DNA of 41,901 nt from Treponema sp. (GCA_031286095.1 JAITUY010000105.1:1-41901); one strand, 5' to 3'. Numbered from the stretch's first letter, positions 8,066 to 17,730 are shown. The notes: generated by a model from the letters alone, not told the origin. Program-made: numbers and translations.

Positions 8066-9835
8066 TTATTCTTTTATCAACAGATGAAGCTCGTTCAGTT
8101 GTTTTTGATCTACTTCAGACGGGCAGTCGTCCATGGGACTTACGGCGAATGAATTTTTCGGGAAAGCGATAACGTCTTTTAACGAGGAAAGACCCGCCAT
8201 GATCATTACAAGACGGTCAAGACCGGGGGCAATTCCTCCGTGAGGAGGGGCTCCGTACTTAAACGCTTCCGTTAAAAAGCCGAACTTTTTCTCAGCCTGC
8301 GCGGGGTCAATGCCTGCTATTTTAAACACGCGCCTTTGCATTTCCGGGTCGTGAATACGAATTGAACCGGACGCAAGTTCGTAACCGTTCAGTACAAGAT
8401 CGTAAAGGTCGCCTTTTACGGAGCCTGGATCGCTTTCCATTGTTGAGTGGTATTTTTCTTGAGGCCATGTAAATAAATGATGCGCCGCTTCCCACTTCTG
8501 TTGTTCTTCGTCATATTCAAACATGGGAAAATCAACTATCCACGCAAATTCAAAATTGCCCGGATCGCAAAGGCCAAGGTCTTTGCCAAGTTTTGCGCGG
8601 ACCGCTCCCAGCGCGGTATTGGCGATGTTTCTCTTCGCATCCGCGGCAATAAGAATTAGGTCGCCCTCTTTCGCTCCCAGCGCATCTGTTATCTGCGCGG
8701 CGCTTTCATTAAAAAACTTGGAAACGCCGCCTTCAAAAGCGCCGCCTGAAACGACTTTTATCCACGCAAGACCGCGCGCTTTGTAAATTTTAGCGTGGTT
8801 TTCTAAATCTTCGATCTGTTTGCGCGAAAAAGAAGAACCGTTTTTTACTACAAGCGCTTTTACCGCCCCGCCGCCTGAAAGCGCGTCCTTAAAAGCCTGA
8901 AAGCCGCATTTTTCCGCAAACGGGCTAAAATCGTTAAGGCGCATGTCGAAACGGAGATCAGGCTTGTCGCTTCCGTAAAATTCCATCGCCTCTTCCCATG
9001 TAAGCCTGCGGAACTTTTGCGGTATCTCCTTTCCCAAAACTTTTTTGAACACATGCCCCATCAAGCCCTCTGTAACAGAAAGAACGTCGTCCCTTCCGGC
9101 AAACGACATTTCAATGTCAATTTGGGTAAACTCAGGCTGTCTGTCGCCCCTTGAATCTTCGTCTCGGTAACAGCGGGCAATCTGAAAATATTTGTCAAAA
9201 CCAGCCACCATTAAAATCTGCTTGTAAAGCTGAGGAGACTGAGGAAGCGCGTAAAATTTGCCGGGGTACAGCCGCGAAGGAACAAGATAGTCCCTCGCCC
9301 CTTCCGGCGTCGATTTTATAAATGTGGGAGTTTCTATTTCGTAGAAGCCGTTAGATGTCATCCATTCGCGGACTGCGAAAGCGGTTTCGCTTCTCATTTT
9401 GATTGTCTTCTGCATTGCGGAGGAACGAAGATCAAGATAGCGGTATTTAAGCCGCGTTTCCTCGCTCGCGTTGCTTTCTTCGTCAATTTGAAAAGGCAGA
9501 ATTTCGGACTTGTTCAATATTATAAGTTTTTCCGCGGTAACTTCAATTTCGCCCGTCTCCATTGAGGGGTTAATCATTCCGTCAGGACGGAGGCTGACTT
9601 TGCCTTCGACGGCTATTACATATTCGTTACGCAGTTCGCCGCACATGGCGGCAAGCTGTTCTTTGCCTTCTGTGTCAACCGTTACCTGCGTAATGCCGTA
9701 TCGGTCGCGCAGGTTTATAAAAAAAATGCCGCCATGATTCCGTTTGCGGTGTACCCATCCGTTAAGTATAACCGTTTTGCCGTTATCGGTTTTCCGCAGA
9801 GACCCGCAGTCGGCAGTTCTTTTCATTGTTTCCAT
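8066..9835 (-). CDS. aspS: Aspartyl-tRNA synthetase
   Basis: A class II aminoacyl-tRNA synthetase that charges tRNA-Asp (or Asn as well, in non-discriminating forms). At 589 residues it has the bacterial architecture: an N-terminal OB-fold anticodon domain (about 15-105, GWVHRKRNHGGIFFINLRDR), class II motif 2 around 220-240 (IARCYRDEDSRGDRQPEFTQID), a bacterial GAD-type insertion in the middle, and motif 3 GIAPGLDRLVMIM (about 534-546). The YLVPSRLYPGKFYALPQSPQLYKQILM stretch is highly typical. The chosen ATG has a ggag box six bases upstream; a second Met three codons later is less likely. It is transcribed alone, away from a D repeat upstream. Confidence 0.97.
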   Translation of the reverse strand: METMKRTADCGSLRKTDNGKTVILNGWVHRKRNHGGIFFINLRDRYGITQVTVDTEGKEQLAAMCGELRNEYVIAVEGKVSLRPDGMINPSMETGEIEVTAEKLIILNKSEILPFQIDEESNASEETRLKYRYLDLRSSAMQKTIKMRSETAFAVREWMTSNGFYEIETPTFIKSTPEGARDYLVPSRLYPGKFYALPQSPQLYKQILMVAGFDKYFQIARCYRDEDSRGDRQPEFTQIDIEMSFAGRDDVLSVTEGLMGHVFKKVLGKEIPQKFRRLTWEEAMEFYGSDKPDLRFDMRLNDFSPFAEKCGFQAFKDALSGGGAVKALVVKNGSSFSRKQIEDLENHAKIYKARGLAWIKVVSGGAFEGGVSKFFNESAAQITDALGAKEGDLILIAADAKRNIANTALGAVRAKLGKDLGLCDPGNFEFAWIVDFPMFEYDEEQQKWEAAHHLFTWPQEKYHSTMESDPGSVKGDLYDLVLNGYELASGSIRIHDPEMQRRVFKIAGIDPAQAEKKFGFLTEAFKYGAPPHGGIAPGLDRLVMIMAGLSSLKDVIAFPKNSFAVSPMDDCPSEVDQKQLNELHLLIKE

Positions 9836-9850
9836 GTTTGCTCCATAATG

Positions 9851-9984
9851 TATTGGACTTGTTCGACAACCCGGTTGGTTGTCTTACAAGTCCTGCATTT
9901 TTTCGGGCTAAAGAAGCTTTAGCCCTGCAAAAATACTTTTTTATTGGTAGTTGTTCGGAAAACTGAAGTTTCCGAACAACTCTA
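9851..9984. repeat. Family D repeat element (fullest copy)
   Basis: It starts with ttggacttgttcgacaacccggttggttgtc and ends with tgttcggaaaactgaagtttccgaacaactcta, the latter being a strong hairpin. Between them lies gggctaaagaagctttagccc, a nine-base-pair stem-loop, followed by ctgcaaaaatac. The same ends recur, with differing centres, at about 15478, 26981, 28900 (fragment), 36587 and 41690. It is non-coding and lies just upstream of aspS. Confidence 0.65.
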
Positions 9985-10031
9985 TTATATGAATTTTAAT
10001 TTTTAAATTCTACCACAGAGACGATGTTTTG

Positions 10032-10148
10032 GAAAAATCTCCCTCAGAGACGCAAAGGCGCAGAGTTGTTGTCTTTATACTTTTTTACCTTAAATATTTT
10101 CGTACCCCATGGGGAAAATTGCATTTGCGCCTCTGCGGAAAGTATTCA
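10032..10148. repeat. Family A-like element, copy A4 (diverged)
   Basis: Ends are ctccctcagagacgcaaaggcgcagag and ttgcgcctctgcggaaag, inverted relative to each other, with an AT-rich core that includes accttaaatattttcgta. It is weaker than the other copies but has the same layout. Together with the D element it accounts for most of the 370-base gap between aspS and the large surface protein. Confidence 0.5.
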
Positions 10149-10149
10149 T

Positions 10150-10182
10150 AAAAAAAAGAGGCTGTCCTTTGCGGACAGCCCC
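10150..10182 (-). terminator. Rho-independent terminator of the Ig-repeat protein gene
   Basis: Read on the minus strand, a GGCTGTCC...GGACAGCC stem with a five-base loop is followed by a run of seven or more T residues. It lies about 25 bases past the stop of the 1646-residue gene, in the right orientation to end its transcript. Confidence 0.85.
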
Positions 10183-10206
10183 AGTTAACTGTTAAACGTT
10201 TACTCT

Positions 10207-13200
10207 TTAGAAGATGTAAATCCTTAAGCCCATTATGATGTGCGGAATTACTATTTCTATACCCAGCTTTTCCGCATCAGCATCTGTAGGTACAAACCAC
10301 AACTGACCTTCCGTGAACAGGCTGAATGTCCTTAAGTTCTTCCGTTTTGGAATTGTCACTTTCGGGAACTCTATCTGAAATAATAACGCGCTCATAAATG
10401 TTGCCTTGCCGCTCTGTGTGTACCCTTCCTGCGCCACGTCGAACATAGAGAAGTTTGCGCCTATGGCGAACGAAGCAAAGAGCCAGTCAAAGTCAGGACC
10501 CCATAAAGAGCCTAGAGGCAGAGTGTAAAGACTGGGAATAAGTTTAAGAGCAATAACATGTCCGCCGTAACGAACACCCAGCGGAGGCGGAGAGCCGCCT
10601 AATGCTTCATAAAGGTCTTGTGTCATAAAACCGTATTGAAGTTGAACCTTTACATTGTCATCAAAGAAGCTTAATCCTAGCCCGAAATCCGTGTATGTAG
10701 CTCCGCCGCCAAACGGCATATTAGGCAACCCGTTAAACATTTGTTTTAAGAACGGAGGAATAATTCCTTCAATATACATTCCTTGCAGGAAGCCTGGTAT
10801 TTCATAAGCCGCCTTGTCGCCCTTTCGCAAGTGGTAGGTAAGGCTTACAAGTTCCACATCGTCAGACGCGGAAGCCGAATACATAATTGTCTGGTTGTAA
10901 ACACTTCCCGCTTCCGGCGAAATAAGTCTTATAACAGGAGGCGTCTTATCAACCTGAACAAGTAACCGCGTAAGGGCGGTTTCACCGTTTTTCATGGTCG
11001 CTCTGAGAAGGATATAATGTATACCTTCATACATATCGCCTGTTTCCAGACGGTAGCGGTAATTTACGTTTTTCGCCAGCGCCTTACTGGTTTTTATGAA
11101 GTTTTTCCCGTTATCAAAACTGATTTCCACATAACTTGGAACTTTTAATTTGATAGCGTCTTTTATTTCTTTATCAGTCTCTTTGGCGGCAAGCAATTCC
11201 TGATCTTCCGCGCTTAAGGTGTAACCATAGCGTCCTGTAACATAGGGTCTTTCATAGGCAAATTCGCCAAACTTGAAACTGTCAATTGTAACCCACGGAC
11301 CATATGGCGCGTAAACAAGGTTTTGCGCGCGCGACTGCACAGTCCCGTACCCGCCGAAATCGCTGTAGACGACAACCGTATTATTGCCTTCAACAAGTTC
11401 ATCGGTACTGAGTAATATGGTGTAGAAACCGGATACCGGATCAACTTCCGCGCTGGCTTTGTCTATGTTGTTTACCTTGACCGTTACTTTGCCGGCGGCA
11501 TCGGTTCCACCTGCGTAACCGTACAGCTTAAAATTGCCCTGAACGTGTTCGTTATCCAGCGGATAATAAATTTCCACAATGTTTTTGTATGTTTCGCGGG
11601 CAAGCGCAAAGTTACGCGAATTACGCGAAACGTTACCGGCCTTATCCGTAGATACGATTTCGATGTTATAAAGACCATCGCGCATTCCTGTAAGCTCATA
11701 GTCCTGCTTAATCGTATCGGAAGAACCAAGCTTGCGCGATTTTACGTTCGCGTTTACGTTTGCGCCTTCCAGACTGCGGATTTCGATGCTAACATTGTCA
11801 AGATTCGGGTCTATAACGCGCCCCATGATGGCAAGTCTTCCTATTGAAAGAGAACCGTCCGCAGGGCTGTCAAGTACAAGTTCAGGGTCGGTATTGTCGA
11901 TGTTTATCATGCTCGCGTAAGTGGCGGGTATATCATAATTGTCAACAACACGAATAAAGACTACATGAGGACCGTCTTTTAAGATTCTGGAATTAAACCT
12001 GTAGGCCCAGCTTTCCGTTCCCTGCGCCTTGTTGTAGGTATTGCCGTTATCCGCGGAAATAAAGATTTCTTTTATCCCGTTCTTGTCGGCGGCTGTTCCT
12101 GTTATTTGAATTACATCTCTTAATACGGAATCAAACCTGGGGAAGGTTACCCTTGCCGTAGGTTCAGCGAGCGACACCCTGAATTTTCGCGTAACAGGCA
12201 TGCTCTTTACGCCGTAGATGTCTTCCGCCGTAACGGTTACGCTGTGTTCGTTATCTGTAAGGGACGAAAGAGTTATCGGAATAGAAAAACCGTATTTTGC
12301 GTCTACACGCTTTTCCTGCCCGTTATCAAGCCTCCAGAAAATATGAGAAACTTCGTCGTCGTCGAACATTACGCCGGATGCGACAAAGTCCGTCGTGATT
12401 ACTTCATTATCCTGAGGCAGAACGATCTGAACAACCGGAACGCCGTATTCAGGATCAATTACAAACTGCCATGTGTTAGTTTCGCTCCTGTTACCCGCCA
12501 TGTCTTCAAAGATAAAGCGCATACGGCTGTTAAGCGGCATCTTTATCGGGTCCATCTGAACTTCTAGGAATACTGGAGCGTATTCTTTGTCCCATTTTTC
12601 TGCGTTAAAAACTTCTACAGTCAGTGCGTTAACGCCGGCGGACGACGGTCTGTTATAAGTAACCGTTTTAAGCGCTCCGGCTTCTTTTATCGCAAAACCA
12701 AGCCTCTGAACGCCGTTTACCCTTGCTTCTGCCAAAGGCATAATCAACTCGGCTTCCGGCGCAATTGTATCTTTATAAGCGGTAAAGTTCGCTACCGATT
12801 CGTTTCCGGCGTCGTTAATCGCCCTAATCATGATGTTAATGGAACCATCTTGAATATTGGTAACATTAATTGTACGCGAAATATCAGTATTTACAGGAGC
12901 GCCCAAAGCGGCGGCTTCACTCGCACTAAGCAGAGGTTGCCAGTTTCCTCCCATATCTACCGAATAGGCAATTGAATTGACCCTATGCACGCTTGTTACG
13001 TTAATTTTGAAAGGTATGCTTGTAGTTACCCAGTCTTTGGGTGTTTCCTTTACCGTTATGACCGGACCGTTAAAGTCTGCGATAACGTTAAACTGCTGGC
13101 TGTTGAATGTGCCAAGAAGCAGGGTAAGGGGACCAAAACTGCCTTCCCTTAACGCCTTTAACTGCACTCTGCCGTATTCGTCTACATCAAGGGTAAGATT

Positions 13201-15147
13201 TTCCGAGCCTACTCCGTTAAGCCTTAAACGGGACCTTTCCAGAGGCTCGTTAGCGAGACCCAGTAATACGTCGTCCTTTGATGAAAGCACCATGCGTCCG
13301 CTTGCGCCTATAACCGGGCGCACCCAGTCAAGCCATTGACCTCTGCGCGCATCCGGATTCTCAGGAACCGCCGGATCATTCTGCTCTATAAAAACATACT
13401 CCGGGAAAACAACTTCGCGCCCGGCGCGGTCTGTTACGCGTATTTCAATTTTTGTATAACCTGACGGAAGACTTGGGGGAATCGTTACAACAGCGCGGCT
13501 TACCATGTCCTTCCCAGCGACGGGTTTAATAGCGTCCGCAGGACCGTCTGCAAAAGAAATTGTAGCGTTCGCTATCTGAGACAACCCTTTTATTTCAACT
13601 TCCATTGTCTTTTTGATCTTTGGTTCAAGCGGTATTCTCATACCTGTATAAAATTTTTCAGGGCGGTTACCGGTTATAACGCTGGAAATTCCCGGCTGTA
13701 AAAGCGCGGCGGGAACCGTTATGCCTTTTACCTGTACCTTGGGACCAAGAACGCCTGTAATATCTTTCGCCCAAATATCCAAATTATAAGTGCCTTCAGG
13801 AATTCCTGGAATGACAAACTGGAAATATCCTGAAGTCTTTACCTCTACCGCCTGATTAGGACCTATTGAGTAGAAAACCGAAGAAACGCCGTCATTGTCT
13901 ACAGCGGTTCCTTTAACAACAAGGTTTCCCTTATTATCGGTAATCGCTCCGGCAGAAGGATCGGTAAGAGTAATAGTGGGCATATCGGCATTTTGATCAA
14001 CTTTGAATTTTTGCTTATAAACTGTAACATTGCCGGAAACATCCACGGCGCGGACTTCGATATCAATGCTGGATGTTTTTAATTCACGGATATTTACATC
14101 CGCCGACCACCACGGGTTGCCGGGAAGAATTGGAATAGTACCGCCTTCTTTACCGCCCGCTTTCCATGAAAGGGAGCTTAACCCGACGCGGTGTTTTGCG
14201 TATCCGGCAATTGAAAAAACACCGCATACTGTGGCTGTCGGCTCCGGGAAAACAATACTTACATCCGGCGGAGTGTTGTTGATGTATAACAGGTGGGCGT
14301 TAACTCCTACAGAACCTTGTCCGTCCTGCCCTCTGAACCAGATAACTTTAGGACCGTCTTCAAAAGTTTTTGAATTAAGATTGAGTTCCCAGTCATAAAG
14401 ATCATTTTTTTTATCGTAACTTGGTTTTAAAGGCTGATATTTTACACCTTCGTCAAGAGAATAAGAAATGGCGTTTATACCGTTACCGTCCGCAATAGTA
14501 CCTTTAAGACGCACATTTCCGGCAACAAGCGCGCCTACTTCGTGGCTTGTTATAAGGATATTGGGCTTTTTACGGTCAAGATTCCAGTAAATTGAGTGTT
14601 TTCTATGGGATTTTGCAGGAAAAGAATCGGAAATTCCTGAAAGATCGTTTATATCAATAGCCCAAGTCGTGATTGTATATACCCCGTCCGTCCATATTTC
14701 AGTATTTGTAGTATCCAGGTAGTAAGACCAGTAATCGGCTCCGTCAGCCTGGACGTTGACAAGCTCTTCGCCCTTCCCGTCCTTGCCTCGGGTAACCGTA
14801 AGCCAGACGCTTTTTACCCCGTCATCGTCCATCGCTATACCGACTATGTTCAAGTTTCCCTGAACGCGCATATTCGGCAAAGGGTTAATTATTGTCGTTT
14901 TTGGAAGGTCGGACGCTGGATCGATAAACATATTGTCAGGCCCGGCGCGGGAAACGTTATTGGCCCTGTCAGTTGCTTCCAGATAGTAATTCCATTTTCC
15001 CGGTTTTTTCTCGGTTGAATCGATTACATCCTTAAAAGCGGCAGGATCTTCGGCTGTCTTTGATTCATTTTGCTTCCTTCCTGCGGCCCAAACAGCCCCA
15101 AAAGAAAGTGTCAGTAAAAGACAAAAAATTATGGTTTTTTTACCCAT
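10207..15147 (-). CDS. Large exported protein: Ig-like repeats plus C-terminal beta-barrel
   Basis: This 1646-residue protein starts with a signal peptide (MGKKTIIFCLLLTLSFGAVWAAG). It then carries many repeats of about 90-100 residues with the recurrent phrases VxGTAxDNDGVSSVFYSI, DGxYNIxIxAxDxAGN and DNTxP, typical of bacterial Ig-like/cadherin-like domains of surface proteins. The last 170 residues (from about 1478) change character: alternating aromatic strands such as YTDFGLGLSFFDDNVKVQLQYGF, and a final Phe in IIMGLRIYIF, as in outer-membrane barrels. The likely picture is a stalk of Ig-like modules tethered to the outer membrane, working in adhesion or as an envelope scaffold; this is inference. 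The start has a strong aaggggg box. It is monocistronic, with a terminator just after its stop. I do not recognise a named homologue. Confidence 0.85.
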   Translation of the reverse strand: MGKKTIIFCLLLTLSFGAVWAAGRKQNESKTAEDPAAFKDVIDSTEKKPGKWNYYLEATDRANNVSRAGPDNMFIDPASDLPKTTIINPLPNMRVQGNLNIVGIAMDDDGVKSVWLTVTRGKDGKGEELVNVQADGADYWSYYLDTTNTEIWTDGVYTITTWAIDINDLSGISDSFPAKSHRKHSIYWNLDRKKPNILITSHEVGALVAGNVRLKGTIADGNGINAISYSLDEGVKYQPLKPSYDKKNDLYDWELNLNSKTFEDGPKVIWFRGQDGQGSVGVNAHLLYINNTPPDVSIVFPEPTATVCGVFSIAGYAKHRVGLSSLSWKAGGKEGGTIPILPGNPWWSADVNIRELKTSSIDIEVRAVDVSGNVTVYKQKFKVDQNADMPTITLTDPSAGAITDNKGNLVVKGTAVDNDGVSSVFYSIGPNQAVEVKTSGYFQFVIPGIPEGTYNLDIWAKDITGVLGPKVQVKGITVPAALLQPGISSVITGNRPEKFYTGMRIPLEPKIKKTMEVEIKGLSQIANATISFADGPADAIKPVAGKDMVSRAVVTIPPSLPSGYTKIEIRVTDRAGREVVFPEYVFIEQNDPAVPENPDARRGQWLDWVRPVIGASGRMVLSSKDDVLLGLANEPLERSRLRLNGVGSENLTLDVDEYGRVQLKALREGSFGPLTLLLGTFNSQQFNVIADFNGPVITVKETPKDWVTTSIPFKINVTSVHRVNSIAYSVDMGGNWQPLLSASEAAALGAPVNTDISRTINVTNIQDGSINIMIRAINDAGNESVANFTAYKDTIAPEAELIMPLAEARVNGVQRLGFAIKEAGALKTVTYNRPSSAGVNALTVEVFNAEKWDKEYAPVFLEVQMDPIKMPLNSRMRFIFEDMAGNRSETNTWQFVIDPEYGVPVVQIVLPQDNEVITTDFVASGVMFDDDEVSHIFWRLDNGQEKRVDAKYGFSIPITLSSLTDNEHSVTVTAEDIYGVKSMPVTRKFRVSLAEPTARVTFPRFDSVLRDVIQITGTAADKNGIKEIFISADNGNTYNKAQGTESWAYRFNSRILKDGPHVVFIRVVDNYDIPATYASMINIDNTDPELVLDSPADGSLSIGRLAIMGRVIDPNLDNVSIEIRSLEGANVNANVKSRKLGSSDTIKQDYELTGMRDGLYNIEIVSTDKAGNVSRNSRNFALARETYKNIVEIYYPLDNEHVQGNFKLYGYAGGTDAAGKVTVKVNNIDKASAEVDPVSGFYTILLSTDELVEGNNTVVVYSDFGGYGTVQSRAQNLVYAPYGPWVTIDSFKFGEFAYERPYVTGRYGYTLSAEDQELLAAKETDKEIKDAIKLKVPSYVEISFDNGKNFIKTSKALAKNVNYRYRLETGDMYEGIHYILLRATMKNGETALTRLLVQVDKTPPVIRLISPEAGSVYNQTIMYSASASDDVELVSLTYHLRKGDKAAYEIPGFLQGMYIEGIIPPFLKQMFNGLPNMPFGGGATYTDFGLGLSFFDDNVKVQLQYGFMTQDLYEALGGSPPPLGVRYGGHVIALKLIPSLYTLPLGSLWGPDFDWLFASFAIGANFSMFDVAQEGYTQSGKATFMSALLFQIEFPKVTIPKRKNLRTFSLFTEGQLWFVPTDADAEKLGIEIVIPHIIMGLRIYIF

Positions 15148-15292
15148 TGTATCCCCCTTGACATCTCAAACTAACTTATATAGAATAGGCGTCCTTGGAA
15201 TAAATTTACCCCTCTTATCAAGAATAAGGTAAATTTATAATATTTGCAAGTTTTTTTTACTGTTTTTTTTAAAAAAATTAACCAATTACTAA

Positions 15293-15347
15293 TTAGAGTC
15301 TTATAATGTGGGCACATTATGACTCGTACCCTAATGTACGCGACTAT
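15293..15347. repeat. Family C element C1, left part
   Basis: Contains the hairpin gagtcttataatgtgGGcacattatgactc, the counterpart of the 16-bp palindrome in the complete C element at about 29131-29250. The rest of this copy resumes at 15754, after an inserted B element. Confidence 0.6.
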
Positions 15348-15349
15348 TA

Positions 15350-15753
15350 GTCTGTAACAGCTAAATGTTCACAATAACTTATTACCAGACATTTTCACGC
15401 AGAGGTCGCGGAGACGCAGAGGATCAAGGGTGATTAGCTAACTTGTATCACTTTCATGTTGTTTTTCATTATAAAATAGAGTTGTTCGTAAACTTCAGTT
15501 TCTGAACAACTTCATATAAAAAACGCGGTTTTGTCGAACTTTCGGACTAAAGTCCGCGTTCGCAGGCTTATAGCCTAAAAAACAGCAAGACTGGTCAGCG
15601 TAGCTGACATGAGACAACCAACCGGGTTATCTTACAAGTCAATAATAAAAAAGCATAGCTGGAAACGCGCAATTAGGTAATAAAGCGCAGTTCTCCGCGC
15701 CTTTGCGACCTCTGCGTGATAAAAAATAGAGTGTAGTTTTAGTTGTTACAGAC
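15350..15753. repeat. Family B MITE-like element B1, inserted in C1 and carrying a D insert
   Basis: The terminal inverted repeats are gtctgtaacagctaaa at the left and tttagttgttacagac at the right. Both are flanked by TA (attaGTCTG and CAGACtacta), suggesting a TA target as in Tc1/mariner or IS630-type transposition. The interior has the family B landmarks in order: acgcagaggtcgcggag, ggatcaagggtgattagcta, ttgtatc, ctttcatgttg, aaaaaagcatag, ggaaacgcgcaattaggtaa. A D element interrupts it at about 15478-15640. Confidence 0.75.
15478..15640. repeat. Family D element nested in B1, with three micro-hairpins
   Basis: Bounded by agagttgttcgtaaacttcagtttctgaacaact and acaaccaaccgggttatcttacaagtc. 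It interrupts the B sequence cattataaa/aataataaaaaagcatag. Its centre differs from the other D copies and holds three consecutive small stem-loops: CGGACTaaAGTCCG, AGGCTtatAGCCT and GTCAGCgtaGCTGAC. Confidence 0.65.
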
Positions 15754-15832
15754 TACTACCTTAAAACGTATTTTCGTAGCAGGCGGGAAAATACAAGGTC
15801 TGTCCGCAAAGTAACCGACTTTGTAGACAGAT
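15754..15832. repeat. Family C element C1, right part with stem-loop
   Basis: It resumes the C sequence (ctaccttaaaacgtattttcgtag) and ends with the 15-bp stem gtctgtccgcaaagt/actttgtagacagat. This ends one base from the stop codon of the last permease gene, so it could stop or stabilise that operon's transcript. There is no T-tract. Confidence 0.6.
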
Positions 15833-15833
15833 A

Positions 15834-16649
15834 CTAATTAGTACCCCGGCGCGGAAAAATCGATATAAAAATAAGGGCGATTAACGCGGTAATATACGGA
15901 AAAGCGAGCAAAAAATCGGCGGGAAGGGACATGAACCCCTGCGAATAATTGGAAAAAGCCTCGGCAAGGCTGAAAATAAAAGCGGCAAAAAGGACGCCCA
16001 ATGGGTTTCGTCCCCCAAGGAAGATTACTGCGAGCGCAATCCAGCCTTTTCCGGCGGACATTCCCGGCACGAATGCGCCAAGGTTCAAACTTAAAAATGA
16101 GCCGCCTATTCCGCATAAAAAGCCGGAAATCAGCAAAGCTGTGGTTTGGTACGCCTGCGGTCTTATCCCAAGAGAGACAAGAGCGCAGACGTCTTTTTCG
16201 CAGGCGCGAAGACGGTAGCCAAAGGGCGTTTTGTAGATCGCAAGCCAAGATACCGCAAGCGTAATTATTCCGGCGATAACATACCATTTTTGAAGTCCGG
16301 TTACGTTTTCGGACACAACCACCCCTCTTGTACCGAATAATTTATCGGAAAAAACTACGCACAAACCGCTTGAAAAAAGGTTTACTGCAAGCGCGGAAAT
16401 AAAAAGATTTGCGCGTAATTTGAATACTGCAAATGCGTGCAGAGCCGAAAGCGCCGTCCCCGTGATTATTCCTGCCGTTATTGCAGAGAAAACGCTTCCC
16501 GTAGCGTAATAGACTGCAAGAGACGAAAAAGCGCCCGCAAGAAGCAGTCCCTCAAGCGCGATGTTGAGGGTTCCGGCAAGAACTGGAAATAGTCCGCCTA
16601 CCGAAGCAAACAGCAGAGGAATCATCATTGTAACGGCGCTTTTAAACAT
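15834..16649 (-). CDS. ABC importer permease 2 (BMP/nucleoside type)
   Basis: An integral membrane subunit of the branched-chain/ribose permease family (PF02653), partner of the preceding permease. I prefer the ATG at 16649 over the track start at 16688, because GAGGGG lies about eight bases ahead and the protein then begins MFKSAVTMMIPLLFASVGG. The motif LAGTLNIALEGLLLAGAF near the N-terminus is the family's signature. About 271 residues with roughly eight membrane segments. It overlaps the end of permease 1 by eight bases and is the last gene of the operon. A family C hairpin follows its TAA directly. Confidence 0.85.
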   Translation of the reverse strand: MFKSAVTMMIPLLFASVGGLFPVLAGTLNIALEGLLLAGAFSSLAVYYATGSVFSAITAGIITGTALSALHAFAVFKLRANLFISALAVNLFSSGLCVVFSDKLFGTRGVVVSENVTGLQKWYVIAGIITLAVSWLAIYKTPFGYRLRACEKDVCALVSLGIRPQAYQTTALLISGFLCGIGGSFLSLNLGAFVPGMSAGKGWIALAVIFLGGRNPLGVLFAAFIFSLAEAFSNYSQGFMSLPADFLLAFPYITALIALIFISIFPRRGTN

Positions 16650-17730
16650 CAGTCTTTCCCCTCTTTGAATAAATGTTGCGTATAACAAGGCTTGTGGAAA
16701 TAAAGAAAATTACAGCCTGCGCAATAGAGGCGACTTCGTAAGTAAGACCCGTATTCTGCATGGCCGTTCTCGCGCCGGTTCCGATCCATGCGAAGAAAAG
16801 CGCGGAAGGGATTACGGCAGAAGGATTAAAACCTGAAATTAAAGCTACGGCAAGCCCGTTCCAGCCAAGTCCCGCGGAAAATTCTTTTATTACCGCGTGA
16901 TATGTCCCCATTACCGCCATGCTTCCCGCAAGCCCGTAAAAGCCGGCGCTTACCGCCATTGACGCGACTGTTATCAGTTTTGTGTTGATTCCGCCGTAAC
17001 GCGCAAATAATTCGTTGCTTCCGGTCATACGTATTTCATAACCAGGTTTTGTCCTTTTAAGAAAAAATTGGGCTATTATTACCATTCCTACTGCGATAAA
17101 AAAACCTGCGCTTAAAACAGATGGTTTTAAGATAAGCGGCAAGCGTAAATTTTCCGCTATTTTGCGCGTTGACTGTAGCGACGACTGTGGATCGTTAAAC
17201 GGGACGCATACAAGGTAATTGACAACGGGAATGACCGCGCAAGACAGTAAAAAAGAAGTGATAAGTTCGCTTGTATTCCACATCGCCTTGCAAAAGCCGC
17301 TGAACACTCCAAGCAACCCGGCGCAGACAAACCCGGAAGTTACGGCTAGGATTCCAGTAATTACGCCCGACTGCCCTATGCCGTACTTTGAAAGAAGGAG
17401 CGAAATGGCAGTTGTGCAAAAAGCGCCCGAATATATTTGCCCCTCGCCGCCAAGGTTAAAATTTCCGGCTTTCATCGCAATAGTTACGCCTAACGCCCCT
17501 ATTACAAGCGGAACTGAGGCGTTCAGCATATTGCCGAAACTGAACAAGTTGCTGAAAGGACCTATAAAGAAAAAATAAAGCGTTCTTACAGGAGTGTCGC
17601 TAAGAATAAAAACAAGTAATATTACCGCCAAAAGCGAAATAACAGGGATATATATTCCAGCGTAAACAGGCAGTGGGCGAAAAACTTGCGTTTGAGGCGG
17701 TCCGCCTGTTAATTTTGAGCGTTCCTTCAT
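16642..17730 (-). CDS. ABC importer permease 1 (BMP/nucleoside type)
   Basis: A 362-residue membrane subunit of PF02653. The family signature AMKAGNFNLGGEGQIYSGAF lies around 90-105, with eight or more hydrophobic segments after a soluble N-terminus. It would pair with permease 2 to form the channel of a BMP-dependent importer, as in NupP/NupQ of Bacillus or PnrDE/RfuCD of T. pallidum (family knowledge). Its ATG overlaps the ATPase stop as ATGA, and an aaagga box lies inside the end of the ATPase gene, so translation is coupled. Confidence 0.85.
   Translation of the reverse strand: MKERSKLTGGPPQTQVFRPLPVYAGIYIPVISLLAVILLVFILSDTPVRTLYFFFIGPFSNLFSFGNMLNASVPLVIGALGVTIAMKAGNFNLGGEGQIYSGAFCTTAISLLLSKYGIGQSGVITGILAVTSGFVCAGLLGVFSGFCKAMWNTSELITSFLLSCAVIPVVNYLVCVPFNDPQSSLQSTRKIAENLRLPLILKPSVLSAGFFIAVGMVIIAQFFLKRTKPGYEIRMTGSNELFARYGGINTKLITVASMAVSAGFYGLAGSMAVMGTYHAVIKEFSAGLGWNGLAVALISGFNPSAVIPSALFFAWIGTGARTAMQNTGLTYEVASIAQAVIFFISTSLVIRNIYSKRGKTDV

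Noticed and set aside
12977-13339. Long antisense ORFs inside the Ig-repeat gene and other large genes (also 33463-34029, 29735-30289)
   Set aside because: They are opposite-frame shadows of well-supported genes, without ribosome-binding sites or recognisable domains.
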